Source: Bradyrhizobium jicamae (GTDB lineage: Bacteria; Pseudomonadota; Alphaproteobacteria; Rhizobiales; Xanthobacteraceae). Taken from it: DNA of 64,000 nucleotides. Shown piece by piece: positions 8,835-17,713 of this stretch. The translations under genes and the position numbers were made by a program. The DNA lies in assembly GCF_001440395.1 (NCBI RefSeq), contig NZ_LLXZ01000071.1, positions 57,662 through 121,661 on the forward strand, written 5' to 3'. Within the stretch, counting starts at the first letter, position 1; each line of letters starts with the position of its first letter. The notes under the pieces are model-generated. The model ran no database searches. It was not told the origin of the DNA and saw only the letters and a program-made list of their open reading frames with translations.

Positions 8835-9929
8835 ATGTCCGTCGCGCTTCGCTCCCAGACCGCAACGATCGCAAAACAGCCCACCAACGCGGCTGCTACC
8901 GAGGACGAAGCCGACGTTTCCGCGCTGATCGCGAGATTGACCGCCGAGGTCAACCAGGTCGCCTGCGAGAAGACCAAGTCGATCCAGAAGATCACCAACC
9001 AGATGAAGATGCTGGCGCTGAACGCGCTGATCGAGAGCTCGCGTGCCGGCGCGCAAGGCGCGGGCTTTGCCGTGGTGGCGCAGGAAGTCCGCAACGTCGG
9101 CCAGCAGGTCGAGACCATCGCCCGCGAGCTCGAAAGCCAGCTCACCAACCGGACCGGCAATCTGATGAACTCGATCGCCCAGATGGCCGACCGCTCGCGC
9201 GGCGAGCGCATGGTCGATCTATCGCTCAACGCCATCGAGCTGATCGACCGCAACCTCTATGAGCGCACCTGCGACGTGCGCTGGTGGGCGACCGACTCCG
9301 CCGTCGTCGATTGCGCGGCATCGCCGCAAGCTGCCGCCGTCAGTCACGTCTCGGAACGGATGGCGGTCATCCTCGGCGCCTACACCGTCTATCTCGATCT
9401 CTGGCTCTGCGATCTCGATGGCCATGTGCTGGCCAACGGCCGCGCCGATCGCTTTGGCGTCGTCGGCCAGAACGTGGCCGCAACCAAATGGTTTCGCGCC
9501 GCGCGCGCCCTGCGTTCGGGTGACGACTATGCGGTGGGCGACGTCGAGTGCCAGCCCCTTCTCGGCAACGCCCAGGTCGTGACCTATTGCGCCAGCGTTC
9601 GCGAAGGCGGCAAGGCCAACGGCAAACCGACCGGCGTGCTGGCGATCCATTTCGACTGGGAGCCGCAGGCCCGAGCCATCGTTCAGGGCGTGCGTGTCGG
9701 CGCCGCCGACAAGGCCCGCGTGCTGCTGGTGGATTCAAATTTCCGGGTGATCGCGGCGTCCGACGGCCAGGGCCTGCTCACGGAACGCATCTCGCTTCCA
9801 CTGGAGGGACGACGCTCCGGCTTCCATCAGGACCGCTCCGGCGCGATGGTCGCCTTCCACGCCACGCCCGGCTACGAGACCTACAGGGGCCTCGGCTGGT
9901 TCGGCGTGATCCAGGCTACGGCGGGATAG
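8835..9929 (+). CDS. Soluble chemoreceptor-like protein: MCP signalling segment followed by a Cache-like sensor
   Basis: A 364-residue protein without a signal peptide or membrane helix. Residues ~30-105 match the methyl-accepting chemotaxis signalling hairpin: KITNQMKMLALNALIESSR, then GAGFAVVAQEVRNV, the conserved tip and CheA/CheW contact region. After ~residue 140 comes a domain resembling a Cache sensor as found in periplasmic receptors (CDLDGHVLANG, then a second half with LLVDSNFRVIAASDGQG and a C-terminal GLGWFGVIQ). The usual order (sensor, membrane, signalling) is reversed. It probably works in the cytoplasm. No other che genes are in the window. Confidence 0.75.
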   Translation: MSVALRSQTATIAKQPTNAAATEDEADVSALIARLTAEVNQVACEKTKSIQKITNQMKMLALNALIESSRAGAQGAGFAVVAQEVRNVGQQVETIARELESQLTNRTGNLMNSIAQMADRSRGERMVDLSLNAIELIDRNLYERTCDVRWWATDSAVVDCAASPQAAAVSHVSERMAVILGAYTVYLDLWLCDLDGHVLANGRADRFGVVGQNVAATKWFRAARALRSGDDYAVGDVECQPLLGNAQVVTYCASVREGGKANGKPTGVLAIHFDWEPQARAIVQGVRVGAADKARVLLVDSNFRVIAASDGQGLLTERISLPLEGRRSGFHQDRSGAMVAFHATPGYETYRGLGWFGVIQATAG

Positions 9930-9950
9930 GCGCAAGTCGTCAGTTACCGC

Positions 9951-10031
9951 GTAGGATGGGTGGAGCGCAGCGATACCCATCGATGCCTGTGCGCGAAGAT
10001 GATGGGTATCGCTGCGCTCCACCCATCCTAC
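9951..10031. repeat. Palindromic intergenic repeat, family A, copy 1
   Basis: Two exact 31-base arms (9951-9981 and 10001-10031) starting GTAGGATGGGTGGAGCG flank a 19-base loop. The same arms recur at 30844-30929 with a different loop. It lies between the convergent chemoreceptor-like and HAD genes. A transcript through it would form a very stable hairpin and may end or protect both mRNAs. Confidence 0.9.
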
Positions 10032-10051
10032 GTCCGGGCCACGAGCAAGAC

Positions 10052-10771
10052 CTAGCACCCCAACCTGTCGGCGATGCCGCCAAAATCCTTGGCGACGATG
10101 TCCCAATCGCCCTTGGCCTCGAAATCGTATTTCTGGTGCGGGCCGTATTCGGTCGGACGTGCGACGAAGGCGGTCTTGAGACCATTCTGCTGCGCGGCTT
10201 TCAGATCGTTGTTGTGGGCGGCCACCATCATCACCTGCTCCGGCGGCAGACAGAGCAGCTTGGCAGCGCCGAGATAGGTTTCGGGGTCGGGCTTGTAATG
10301 CTCGAACAATTCCGCCGACATGACGAGATCCCACGGCAGGCCGCCGAACTTCGCCATGTTGGTGAGCAGCGCGACGTTGCCGTTGGAGAGCGGCGAGATG
10401 ATGTATTTTGTCTTCAGCCGCGTCAGCCCCGGCACGCTGTCGGGCCACGGATGCAGGCGATGCCAGCCCATGGTCAGGTAGTGCAGATCGCCGTCGCTCA
10501 GTCCCTTGATGGAAAATTCGGCGACCAGTTTTTCCAGCGAGCGCCGGTGCAGCGTGTCGAGTATCTTATAGCCGCGTTCGGGATGCTTGCGCACCTCGTC
10601 CATCGAGGCCATGTAGACGCCGCGCCAGCCGTCGACCAAAGCGGTCCAGTCGGCCTTGATGCCCGAGGTCTTCGACCACTCGGTAAAATCATTGATGAGG
10701 CTGGTGCGCCAGTCGACGACCGTGCCGAACACGTCGAACACCAGCGCCTTTACGGCTGTTACGTCGGACAT
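10052..10771 (-). CDS. Haloacid dehalogenase, type II (HAD superfamily)
   Basis: A 239-residue HAD hydrolase. The nucleophile motif is FDVFGTVVDW (residues ~12-21), as in L-2-haloacid dehalogenases. Motif II Ser/Asn is in SPLSNGN and the C-terminal acid motif in VAAHNNDLKAAQQNG. Members displace halide from 2-haloacids by an Asp-ester mechanism, although many genomic copies have unknown substrates. It sits 122 bp after glpX on the same strand, with a palindromic repeat between. Confidence 0.88.
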   Translation of the reverse strand: MSDVTAVKALVFDVFGTVVDWRTSLINDFTEWSKTSGIKADWTALVDGWRGVYMASMDEVRKHPERGYKILDTLHRRSLEKLVAEFSIKGLSDGDLHYLTMGWHRLHPWPDSVPGLTRLKTKYIISPLSNGNVALLTNMAKFGGLPWDLVMSAELFEHYKPDPETYLGAAKLLCLPPEQVMMVAAHNNDLKAAQQNGLKTAFVARPTEYGPHQKYDFEAKGDWDIVAKDFGGIADRLGC

Positions 10772-10802
10772 GCGAGCCCCTCCCCTGTTTTTTCTTTTTG
10801 TT

Positions 10803-10883
10803 CGTCATTCCGGGGCGCGCAAAGCGCGAATCCGGAATCTCGAGGTTCCGAATTCGATGCTTCGCATCGCTCCGGAACGACGT
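10803..10883. repeat. Palindromic intergenic repeat, family C, copy 1
   Basis: The outer arms CGTCATTCCGG (from 10803) and CCGGAACGACG (to about 10883) pair with one G-U type mismatch. Inside lie smaller dyads (GCGCGCAAAGCGCG and GATGCTTCGCATC), so the RNA would be a multi-branched hairpin. It is related to 24050-24140 and sits between glpX and the HAD gene. Confidence 0.8.
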
Positions 10884-10893
10884 CATCACCAAC

Positions 10894-11892
10894 TCAATCC
10901 AGGTGGAATTTGTCCAACTGCCGGTGCTCGGCCTTGATGGTGCGCACGGTGCCGGTCACCGAACGCATCACCACGGTTTCGGTCTCGATCACATCCTTGC
11001 GGAACTTGACGCCCGTGAGCAGCGAACCCGTGGTGACGCCCGTTGCAGCAAACAGGCAGTCGCCCCGCACCATGTCCTCGATGCCGTAGATCATCTTCGG
11101 ATCGGTTACGCCCATCTTGTGTGCGCGCGCCCGCTTCTCGTCGCTGTCGAGGATCAGCCGGCACTGCATCTGGCCGCCGATGCAGCGCAACGCCGCGGCT
11201 GCCAGCACGCCCTCAGGCGCGCCGCCGGTGCCGATATACATGTCGACGCCGGTGTTATCGGGATCTGCGCAATGGATCACGCCGGCGACGTCGCCATCTG
11301 TGATCAGCCGCACCGCGGCGCCGGTCGAGCGGACACCGGAGATGATGTCGGCGTGGCGCGGGCGGTCGAGCACCAGCACGGTGATCGCGGCAGGATCGAC
11401 GCCCTTGGCCTTCGCGAGCCGGCGGACGTTGTCGGCGGGCGATGCGTCGAGCTCGACCACGCCCTTGGCGTAGCCCGGACCGACCGCGAGCTTCTCCATA
11501 TAGACGTCGGGCGCGTGCAGCAGCGTGCCGCCATCAGCCATCGCCATGGTCGCGATCGCGCCCGGCATGTTCTTGGCGCACAGCGTGGTGCCTTCCAGCG
11601 GGTCGACGGCGATATCGACCTGGGGACCAGCGTTCAGCCCGACCTTCTCGCCGATGAACAGCATCGGTGCCTCGTCGCGCTCGCCCTCGCCGATCACGAT
11701 GGTGCCTTCGATCGGCAGCTTGTTGAGTTCGCGGCGCATCGCATCGACCGCGGCCTGGTCCGCGGCCTTCTCCTGGCCGTGGCCGCGCAACCGCGCGGCG
11801 GAAACCGCAGCACGTTCCGTCACGCGCACGATTTCGAGCGTAAGAATGCGCTCAAGCAGCAATTGCGGCGGAACGGAAATATGGGTCGACAT
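10894..11892 (-). CDS. glpX: Class II fructose-1,6-bisphosphatase
   Basis: A 332-residue GlpX enzyme that hydrolyses fructose-1,6-bisphosphate in gluconeogenesis (some homologues also act on sedoheptulose-1,7-bisphosphate). Family motifs seen: GEGERDEAPML (metal-site acids), DIAVDPLEGTTLCA, and IGTGGAPEGVLAAAAL near residue 215-230. Length matches GlpX. It is 78 bp downstream of hom and probably cotranscribed with it, an order seen in other rhizobial relatives. Confidence 0.95.
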   Translation of the reverse strand: MSTHISVPPQLLLERILTLEIVRVTERAAVSAARLRGHGQEKAADQAAVDAMRRELNKLPIEGTIVIGEGERDEAPMLFIGEKVGLNAGPQVDIAVDPLEGTTLCAKNMPGAIATMAMADGGTLLHAPDVYMEKLAVGPGYAKGVVELDASPADNVRRLAKAKGVDPAAITVLVLDRPRHADIISGVRSTGAAVRLITDGDVAGVIHCADPDNTGVDMYIGTGGAPEGVLAAAALRCIGGQMQCRLILDSDEKRARAHKMGVTDPKMIYGIEDMVRGDCLFAATGVTTGSLLTGVKFRKDVIETETVVMRSVTGTVRTIKAEHRQLDKFHLD

Positions 11893-11970
11893 CGGCTTAC
11901 TCCTCTAAACGTGCACAGACCTTTCGGCCTGCATTCAATCGTATAACGCGCGATCGGTTCGGATGGCGCG

Positions 11971-13290
11971 TCAGTTCTTTTCGATCCGTATCACCTGCGG
12001 CCGGCCGCTGATCACCTTGTCGCGCTGCACCGCCTCCAGCGCGCGGTAGACCGCGTCCTCGGACGTGGCATAGGTGATCAGGATGACCGGAACCGGTGAA
12101 GCTTTCTTCGCAGAGCCGTTGGCGTCCACGCCTTCGGGATGACGCTGCACGATCGATTCCAGCGAAATCTTCTGCTTGGCGAGGTGGGTGGCGATGGTGG
12201 CGGCGGTGCCGGCGAGATCGCGCGCCATCAGGCGGATGTAGTAGCCGCCCTCGTGGCGCTCCATCGGCGCCTTGGTGGTGTCGCGCAGCCGCTCCACCGG
12301 GCGCCCGAACGGCTTGGCGCGGATGCCGCGCGCGACGTCGGCGATGTCGGCTACCACCGCTGACGCGGTCGCGGCCCCGCCGGCGCCGGGTCCGACCAGC
12401 GTGATCGGGGGAATGCCCTCGCCGTCGATCGTCACGGCGTTGGTGACGCCCATCACCTGCGCGATCGACGACGATTTCGGCACCATGGTCGGATGCACAC
12501 GCTGCTCGATGCCCTTGGCGGTACGCACCGCCACGCCAAGCAGTTTTACGCGGTATCCCAATTCTTCGGCAGCGCGCAGGTCTTCCGGCGCGATCGAGGA
12601 GATGCCTTCGACATAGACCGCGCTCTGCGCCACCTTGGTGCCGAAGGCGAGGCTCGCCAGGATCGCCAGCTTCTGCGCGGTGTCATGGCCGTCGACATCG
12701 AAGGACGGATTGGCTTCGGCATAACCGAGCCGCTGGGCGTCCTTCAGGCATTCGGCGAACGACAGGCCCTCCTGCTCCATCCGGGTCAGGATGTAGTTGC
12801 AGGTGCCGTTGAGGATGCCATAGACGCGGTTGACGCCGGTGCCGGCAAGGCCTTCACGAAGGGTCTTGATGACGGGAATGGCGGCGCCGACCGCCGCTTC
12901 GTAGTTCAGCGCTCCGCCATGCTTCTCGGCGGCCTTCGCCAGCCGCACGCCGTGCTTGGCGATCAGCGCCTTGTTCGCCGTCACCACCGACTTGCCGGCC
13001 TTCAGCGCCGCCTCGATCGCCGACAGCGCCGGGTCGCCCGAGCCGCCCATCAGCTCGACGAAGCAATCGACGTTGGGGTCGTTTGCCAGATCAAGCGGGC
13101 TCCTGGCCCAGTCGATACCGCGCAGGTCGAGCGAACGCTTTTTCGCCTTCGAGCGCGCGGTGACGGCAACCACGCGCACGCCGCGCCCGCTGCGCTCGGA
13201 GAGCGTCCGCGACTGTTCTTCGATGAGGCGGACGACTTCGGCGCCAACAGTGCCGAGCCCCGCAATACCCACTCTCAGGGGTGCGACCAT
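11971..13290 (-). CDS. hom: Homoserine dehydrogenase
   Basis: A 439-residue enzyme reducing aspartate semialdehyde to homoserine on the way to threonine and methionine. The N-terminal Rossmann loop is GIAGLGTVGAEVV. The family signature around GILNGTCNYILTRM and the region LGYAEANPSFDVDGHDTAQK carry the catalytic Lys/Asp. The last ~80 residues form an ACT domain, expected to sense threonine. It lies 27 bp after the aminotransferase gene on the same strand. Confidence 0.96.
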   Translation of the reverse strand: MVAPLRVGIAGLGTVGAEVVRLIEEQSRTLSERSGRGVRVVAVTARSKAKKRSLDLRGIDWARSPLDLANDPNVDCFVELMGGSGDPALSAIEAALKAGKSVVTANKALIAKHGVRLAKAAEKHGGALNYEAAVGAAIPVIKTLREGLAGTGVNRVYGILNGTCNYILTRMEQEGLSFAECLKDAQRLGYAEANPSFDVDGHDTAQKLAILASLAFGTKVAQSAVYVEGISSIAPEDLRAAEELGYRVKLLGVAVRTAKGIEQRVHPTMVPKSSSIAQVMGVTNAVTIDGEGIPPITLVGPGAGGAATASAVVADIADVARGIRAKPFGRPVERLRDTTKAPMERHEGGYYIRLMARDLAGTAATIATHLAKQKISLESIVQRHPEGVDANGSAKKASPVPVILITYATSEDAVYRALEAVQRDKVISGRPQVIRIEKN

Positions 13291-13317
13291 GGATGAGAGA
13301 ACCTGCAGTAAAAGGAA

Positions 13318-14538
13318 TTAGCGCCGGTTGGCGAGAGGAACCACGTTGTGCAACGTTTCAATGCCGCTTTCAAGGAAACGGCGCACCCCGCGTGCGGCCT
13401 GGCGGATACGTTGCTCGTTTTCCACCATGGCGATGCGGACATAGCCTTCGCCATGCTCGCCGAAGGCGACACCGGGCGAAACCACCACGCCTGACTTCTC
13501 CACCATCAGGGTCGCGAACTGCATGCTGCCGACGCCCTCGAACACCTTGGGCAGCGGCGCCCAGGCGAACATTGAGGCCTGCGGCGGCGGGATGTCCCAG
13601 CCCGCGCGGCCGAACGATTCGACCAGTGCGTCGCGGCGCTTGCGGTAAGTATCGCGCATCTCCTTGATGCAATCTTCCGGCCCGTTCAGCGCGGCGGTCG
13701 CCGCCACCTGAATCGGCGTGAATGCGCCGTAATCGAGATAGGACTTCACCCGCGCCAGCGCGGCGATGATCCGCTCATTGCCGACGGCAAAGCCCATGCG
13801 CCAGCCCGCCATCGAGAACGTCTTCGACATCGAGGTGAACTCGACGGTGACGTCGAGTGCGCCGGGAACCTGCAGCACCGAGGGCGGCGGATTGTTGTCG
13901 TCGAAATAGACCTCGGCATAGGCCAGATCCGACAGGATGAAGATCTCGTGCTTCTTCGCGAACGCCACCAGATCCCGGTAGAAATCGAGGTCGGCAACAT
14001 AGGCGGTCGGGTTCGAGGGATAGCAGACGATCAGCGCGATCGGCTTCGGGATCGAATGGATGATCGCGCGCTCCACCGCCTCGAAGAATTGCGGCGTCGG
14101 TTCCGACGGCACCGAGCGGATCACGCCGCCCGCCATCAGGAAGCCGAAAGCATGAATCGGATAGCTCGGATTGGGGCACAGCACGACGTCGCCGGGCGCG
14201 GTGATCGCCTGCGCCACATTGGCAAAGCCTTCCTTCGAACCCAGCGTCGCAACGATCTGGGTGTCAGGATTGAGCTTTACGCCGAACCGTCGCGCGTAAT
14301 AGGCGGCTTGCGCCTTGCGCAGACCATTGATGCCGCGTGAGGCCGAGTAGCGGTCGGTCCGCGGCTTGCCCAGCGTCTCCTTCAGCTTGTCGAGTACATG
14401 GGGCGGCGTCGGCAGATCCGGATTGCCCATGCCCATGTCGATAATATCGGCCCCGGCGTTCCGCGCGGCTGCCTTGGCCTGATTGACCTTCTCGAACACA
14501 TAAGGCGGCAGACGGCGGATGCGATAAAAATCTTCCAT
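13318..14538 (-). CDS. PLP-dependent class I/II aminotransferase (AlaC/DapL-like)
   Basis: The ATG at 14538 gives 406 residues starting MEDFYRIRRLPPY; the frame is open further upstream but shows no homologous-looking sequence there. Fold type I landmarks: YSASRGINGLRKA, PNPSYPIH, YPSNPTA, and the PLP lysine in SMSKTFSMAGWRMG, followed by the phosphate-binding stretch. The overall sequence is of the alanine transaminase AlaC / LL-DAP aminotransferase type. Its position directly upstream of hom points to amino-acid synthesis from the aspartate/alanine pool. The exact substrate cannot be settled by sequence reading. Confidence 0.88.
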   Translation of the reverse strand: MEDFYRIRRLPPYVFEKVNQAKAAARNAGADIIDMGMGNPDLPTPPHVLDKLKETLGKPRTDRYSASRGINGLRKAQAAYYARRFGVKLNPDTQIVATLGSKEGFANVAQAITAPGDVVLCPNPSYPIHAFGFLMAGGVIRSVPSEPTPQFFEAVERAIIHSIPKPIALIVCYPSNPTAYVADLDFYRDLVAFAKKHEIFILSDLAYAEVYFDDNNPPPSVLQVPGALDVTVEFTSMSKTFSMAGWRMGFAVGNERIIAALARVKSYLDYGAFTPIQVAATAALNGPEDCIKEMRDTYRKRRDALVESFGRAGWDIPPPQASMFAWAPLPKVFEGVGSMQFATLMVEKSGVVVSPGVAFGEHGEGYVRIAMVENEQRIRQAARGVRRFLESGIETLHNVVPLANRR

Positions 14539-14724
14539 GGGACCCTTGCTCCGACAACCGGCAGGACAGAATCGGGGGAACCTGCGCGTGCAACGAAACC
14601 CGATCGGCTTCGTCCAGAAATCGCGCTTAATCAAGGATTTAGAGCGAATTCAGGCGCGAGGTCTTAAGGCTCTGGACCCGCAATGCGGTTGAATTGGGTT
14701 CTTTTACCACGGGAGCCCGGCAGC

Positions 14725-14758
14725 GCCAGTTTTTATGGTGATTTCAGGCGAAACTGGC
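14725..14758. other. Hairpin-forming intergenic element upstream of the aminotransferase gene
   Basis: GCCAGTTT (14725-14732) pairs exactly with AAACTGGC (14751-14758), and flanking CCCGG/CCGGG strings could extend the fold. It lies in the 265-bp gap between the lipoprotein gene and the aminotransferase gene, both on the minus strand. It could be a weak terminator or a leader-RNA structure. Confidence 0.3.
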
Positions 14759-14803
14759 TCCGGGAGCCGTTTCACGCCGGGGAGACATGTCGGCGACAAA
14801 CCC

Positions 14804-15097
14804 TCACTTCTTGGCCGGTTTCGCCGGGTTCGCAGCCGTCGCCTGACGGTCCCGGGCGGCGGTCAATTCTGCCTGGATTTTAGCCAGCTCGGCCGGCTTC
14901 ATTGCTTCCTCGTTGCGGTCCGGCGGCAGGTCATGAACCGGCAGATAGCCACCGGCTTCCTTCGGACGTTCAGGGGCATCAGCCGGCAGACCGAGGCCCG
15001 GCATATCCGCGATCTGCGTCGAGCAGCCGCCGAGCGCGAGCGCTGACGCAAACAGCGCGGCCGTCGACCACAGCCTTATCGTTCGATTGACCGGCAT
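14804..15097 (-). CDS. Small putative lipoprotein
   Basis: The ATG at 15097 gives 97 residues beginning MPVNRTIRLWSTAALF. The signal peptide ends in the lipobox ALGGC, with Cys at about 25, so it should be lipidated. The mature part is short, charged and Pro/Ala-rich, with KIQAELTAARDRQ near the end and a K/P/A tail. No catalytic motif is seen. An ATG 18 bases upstream adds six residues. The function is unknown; it may be cotranscribed with the aminotransferase gene 265 bp downstream. Confidence 0.7.
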   Translation of the reverse strand: MPVNRTIRLWSTAALFASALALGGCSTQIADMPGLGLPADAPERPKEAGGYLPVHDLPPDRNEEAMKPAELAKIQAELTAARDRQATAANPAKPAKK

Positions 15098-15383
15098 CCG
15101 TCCGGAAATCCCCAACTACCTGCGCACCCCCGCATCGCGATGGTATCTATGCGCTGGTACGAGCCTTGCAACGCCAAATCGTCCCGCGGCGTTGAATTCG
15201 CTAGAACCGTTCAAACCATTGTCGCCCGAAACGATTAAAGCCCAAAGAGCAAATTCGACGGGTGCGGCTGCAATGTGTCGCAACACGAAAACTTTATCGC
15301 AATGCAACAACAGGGTTAACCCAAATCCGCTGACGCAAATCGGCGCGGTGACGAACGGAAAATGAAGCTATAGTGTGCCCGAT

Positions 15384-17189
15384 ATGAGCGACGTCAACAC
15401 CGAATCCCCGGCTTCGACAACATTCAACGCCGAAGCATTCGCCATGAACATCGCGAAAGCGATGGAGACGAGCGGGCAAGCGCTCGCGGCCTATCTCAAA
15501 CCACGCGAGAACGGAGAACCGAAGGACAAGCCGCCCAGCGAAATCGGTGAAGTCATCAAGACCTTCACCAAGGTCGCGGAGTACTGGCTGTCAGACCGGG
15601 AACGCGCCGAGCATCTTCAGACCAAAATGGGCAAGGCCTATCTCGACCTCTGGGGCTCGGCGGCGCGCCGCATGGCCGGAGAACAAGCCAAGCCCGCGAT
15701 CGAGCCGTCGCCGCGCGACAAGCGCTTCAAGGATCCCGAGTGGAAATCGAACCAGTTCTTCGATTTCGTCCTGCAGCTCTATCTGCTCACCGCGCAGTGG
15801 GCGCAGGAGCTGGTGAAGAATGCCGAAGGCGTCGATCCGCACACGCGCAAGAAGGCCGAATTCTACGTTCAGCAGATCACCAACGCCATCGCGCCGTCGA
15901 ATTTCGTGCTGACCAATCCGGAAGTGCTGCGCGAGACGCTGGCCTCGAACGGCGGCAACCTCGTGCGCGGCATGAAGATGCTGGCGGAAGACATCGAGGC
16001 CGGCCGCGGCACGCTGCGCATCCGCCAGTCCGACCCATCGAATCTCATCGTCGGCGTCAACATGGCGACGACGCCCGGCAAGGTGATCTACCAGAACGAG
16101 CTGATGCAGCTCATCCAGTACACGCCGGCGACGGAGACGGTGCTGCGCACGCCGCTTCTGATCGTTCCGCCCTGGATCAACAAGTTCTACATTCTCGATC
16201 TCAAGCCGGAAAAATCCTACATCAAATGGTGCGTCGACCAGGGCATCACCGTGTTCGTGATCTCCTGGGTCAATCCGGACAAGGAGCTCGGCAAGAAGAC
16301 CTTCGACGATTACATGAAGGAAGGCCCGCTCACCGCGATGGACGTCATCGAAAAGGTGACGGGCGAGATGAAGGTCCATACCGCCGGCTACTGCGTCGGC
16401 GGCACCCTGCTCGCCTCGACGCTGGCCTGGCTTGCCGAGAAGCGGCGCCAGCGCGTCACCTCGGCGACGTTCTTTGCGGCACAGGTCGATTTCACCCATG
16501 CCGGCGATCTGCTCGTGTTCGTCGACGAGGACCAGATCTCGACGCTGGAGCGGGAGATGGAAGAACGGGGCGTCCTGGAGGGCAGCAAGATGGCGATGGC
16601 CTTCAACATGCTGCGCTCCAACGACCTGATATGGTCCTATGTCGTCAGCAATTACCTGAAGGGCCAGCCGCCCACCGCCTTCGACCTCCTGCACTGGAAT
16701 TCCGACGCCACGCGGATGCCGGCGGCCAATCATTCGTATTACCTGCGCAACTGCTATCTGGAGAACCGGCTTTCTTCCGGCAGCATGGTGCTCGACAACA
16801 CGCTGCTCGATCTCGCGAAGGTCAAGGTGCCCGTCTACAATCTGGCGACCCGCGAGGACCACATCGCGCCGGCGGATTCGGTGCTCTACGGTTCGCAGTT
16901 CTTCGGCGGCCCGGTCAGATATGTGCTGTCCGGCTCCGGCCATATCGCCGGCGTGGTCAACCCGCCGGCCGGCGGCAAGTACCAGTACTGGACCAACGAC
17001 AACATCAAGGATGTCACGCTCGCCGACTGGATGAAGAACGCCAGTGAGCACAAGGGCTCGTGGTGGCCCGACTGGCTGCAATGGCTGGATGGCCTGGACC
17101 CCGAGCGGGTGCCCGCGCGCGCCGTCGGCTCCGAGGCGATGCCGCCGATCGAGGATGCGCCCGGCAGCTACGTCAAGGTCCGCGCATAG
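15384..17189 (+). CDS. phaC: Class I poly(3-hydroxyalkanoate) synthase
   Basis: A 601-residue polyester synthase that polymerises 3-hydroxyacyl-CoA on granule surfaces. The N-terminal PhaC_N domain is followed by an alpha/beta-hydrolase core. The nucleophile Cys is in the lipase-like box [10 protein letters not shown], the catalytic Asp in [10 protein letters not shown] and the His in [13 protein letters not shown]. Length and motifs fit class I (no PhaE/PhaR partner needed). The ATG at 15384 is preferred over the in-frame GTG at 15375. No other pha gene is in the window. Confidence 0.95.
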   Translation: MSDVNTESPASTTFNAEAFAMNIAKAMETSGQALAAYLKPRENGEPKDKPPSEIGEVIKTFTKVAEYWLSDRERAEHLQTKMGKAYLDLWGSAARRMAGEQAKPAIEPSPRDKRFKDPEWKSNQFFDFVLQLYLLTAQWAQELVKNAEGVDPHTRKKAEFYVQQITNAIAPSNFVLTNPEVLRETLASNGGNLVRGMKMLAEDIEAGRGTLRIRQSDPSNLIVGVNMATTPGKVIYQNELMQLIQYTPATETVLRTPLLIVPPWINKFYILDLKPEKSYIKWCVDQGITVFVISWVNPDKELGKKTFDDYMKEGPLTAMDVIEKVTGEMKVHTAGYCVGGTLLASTLAWLAEKRRQRVTSATFFAAQVDFTHAGDLLVFVDEDQISTLEREMEERGVLEGSKMAMAFNMLRSNDLIWSYVVSNYLKGQPPTAFDLLHWNSDATRMPAANHSYYLRNCYLENRLSSGSMVLDNTLLDLAKVKVPVYNLATREDHIAPADSVLYGSQFFGGPVRYVLSGSGHIAGVVNPPAGGKYQYWTNDNIKDVTLADWMKNASEHKGSWWPDWLQWLDGLDPERVPARAVGSEAMPPIEDAPGSYVKVRA

Positions 17190-17259
17190 CGTCGACTCGC
17201 GTTGTCCGGTATAATCGGCCATCCCACGCCGGGATTTGAAATCAGTTGAGGGGGAAACA

Positions 17260-17658
17260 ATGACCCGCGAATTGTTCTGGCTGACGCTGACCGTAATTTT
17301 GACCGGGCTGCTGTGGGTCCCCTACATCATCAACCGCTGCCAGGTGCGCGGCCTTTCCGGCGCGATGGCCAACCCATCGCGCAACGACAAGCCGCATGCG
17401 GAATGGGCCAATCGGCTGATGTTCGCCCACGACAACGCGATCGAGAATTTGATCATCTTCGCGCCGCTGGTCCTGATCCTCAATGCCATCGACTATTCCG
17501 ACAGATGGACCGTGATGGCCTGTGCCGTCTATTTCTGGGCCCGCGTCGCGCACCTGATCGTCTATACGCTCGGCCTGCCGGTGTTCCGCACGCTGGCCTT
17601 CACCGTTGGCTTCCTGGCGCAAGCCGTGCTGGCGCTGGCGATCTTCAAGGTGGTTTGA
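17260..17658 (+). CDS. MAPEG-family membrane protein
   Basis: A 132-residue protein with four hydrophobic helices. The segment FAHDNAIENLIIFAPL is the MAPEG hallmark (membrane-associated proteins in eicosanoid and glutathione metabolism; compare the ENL motif). The ATG at 17260 has a strong ribosome site (GAGGGGG) upstream. Bacterial members are usually annotated only by fold, and some have glutathione transferase or peroxidase activity. Confidence 0.85.
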   Translation: MTRELFWLTLTVILTGLLWVPYIINRCQVRGLSGAMANPSRNDKPHAEWANRLMFAHDNAIENLIIFAPLVLILNAIDYSDRWTVMACAVYFWARVAHLIVYTLGLPVFRTLAFTVGFLAQAVLALAIFKVV

Positions 17659-17713
17659 GGGGGCCGCCTCCCCAAGCCTGGCCACATAGCATGGCATCTC
17701 AAGGCCCACGCCC

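Noticed and set aside
9951..10031. Palindromic repeats considered as CRISPR repeats or tRNA-like genes
   Set aside because: Copies are isolated, kilobases apart, without regular spacers or cas genes, and do not fold as tRNA.
9548..11089. 513-codon plus-strand frame across the HAD and glpX genes
   Set aside because: It crosses two repeats and two strong minus-strand genes; no domain.
15591..17222. 543-codon open frame on the minus strand opposite phaC
   Set aside because: Antisense to a clear PHA synthase; low-complexity translation.
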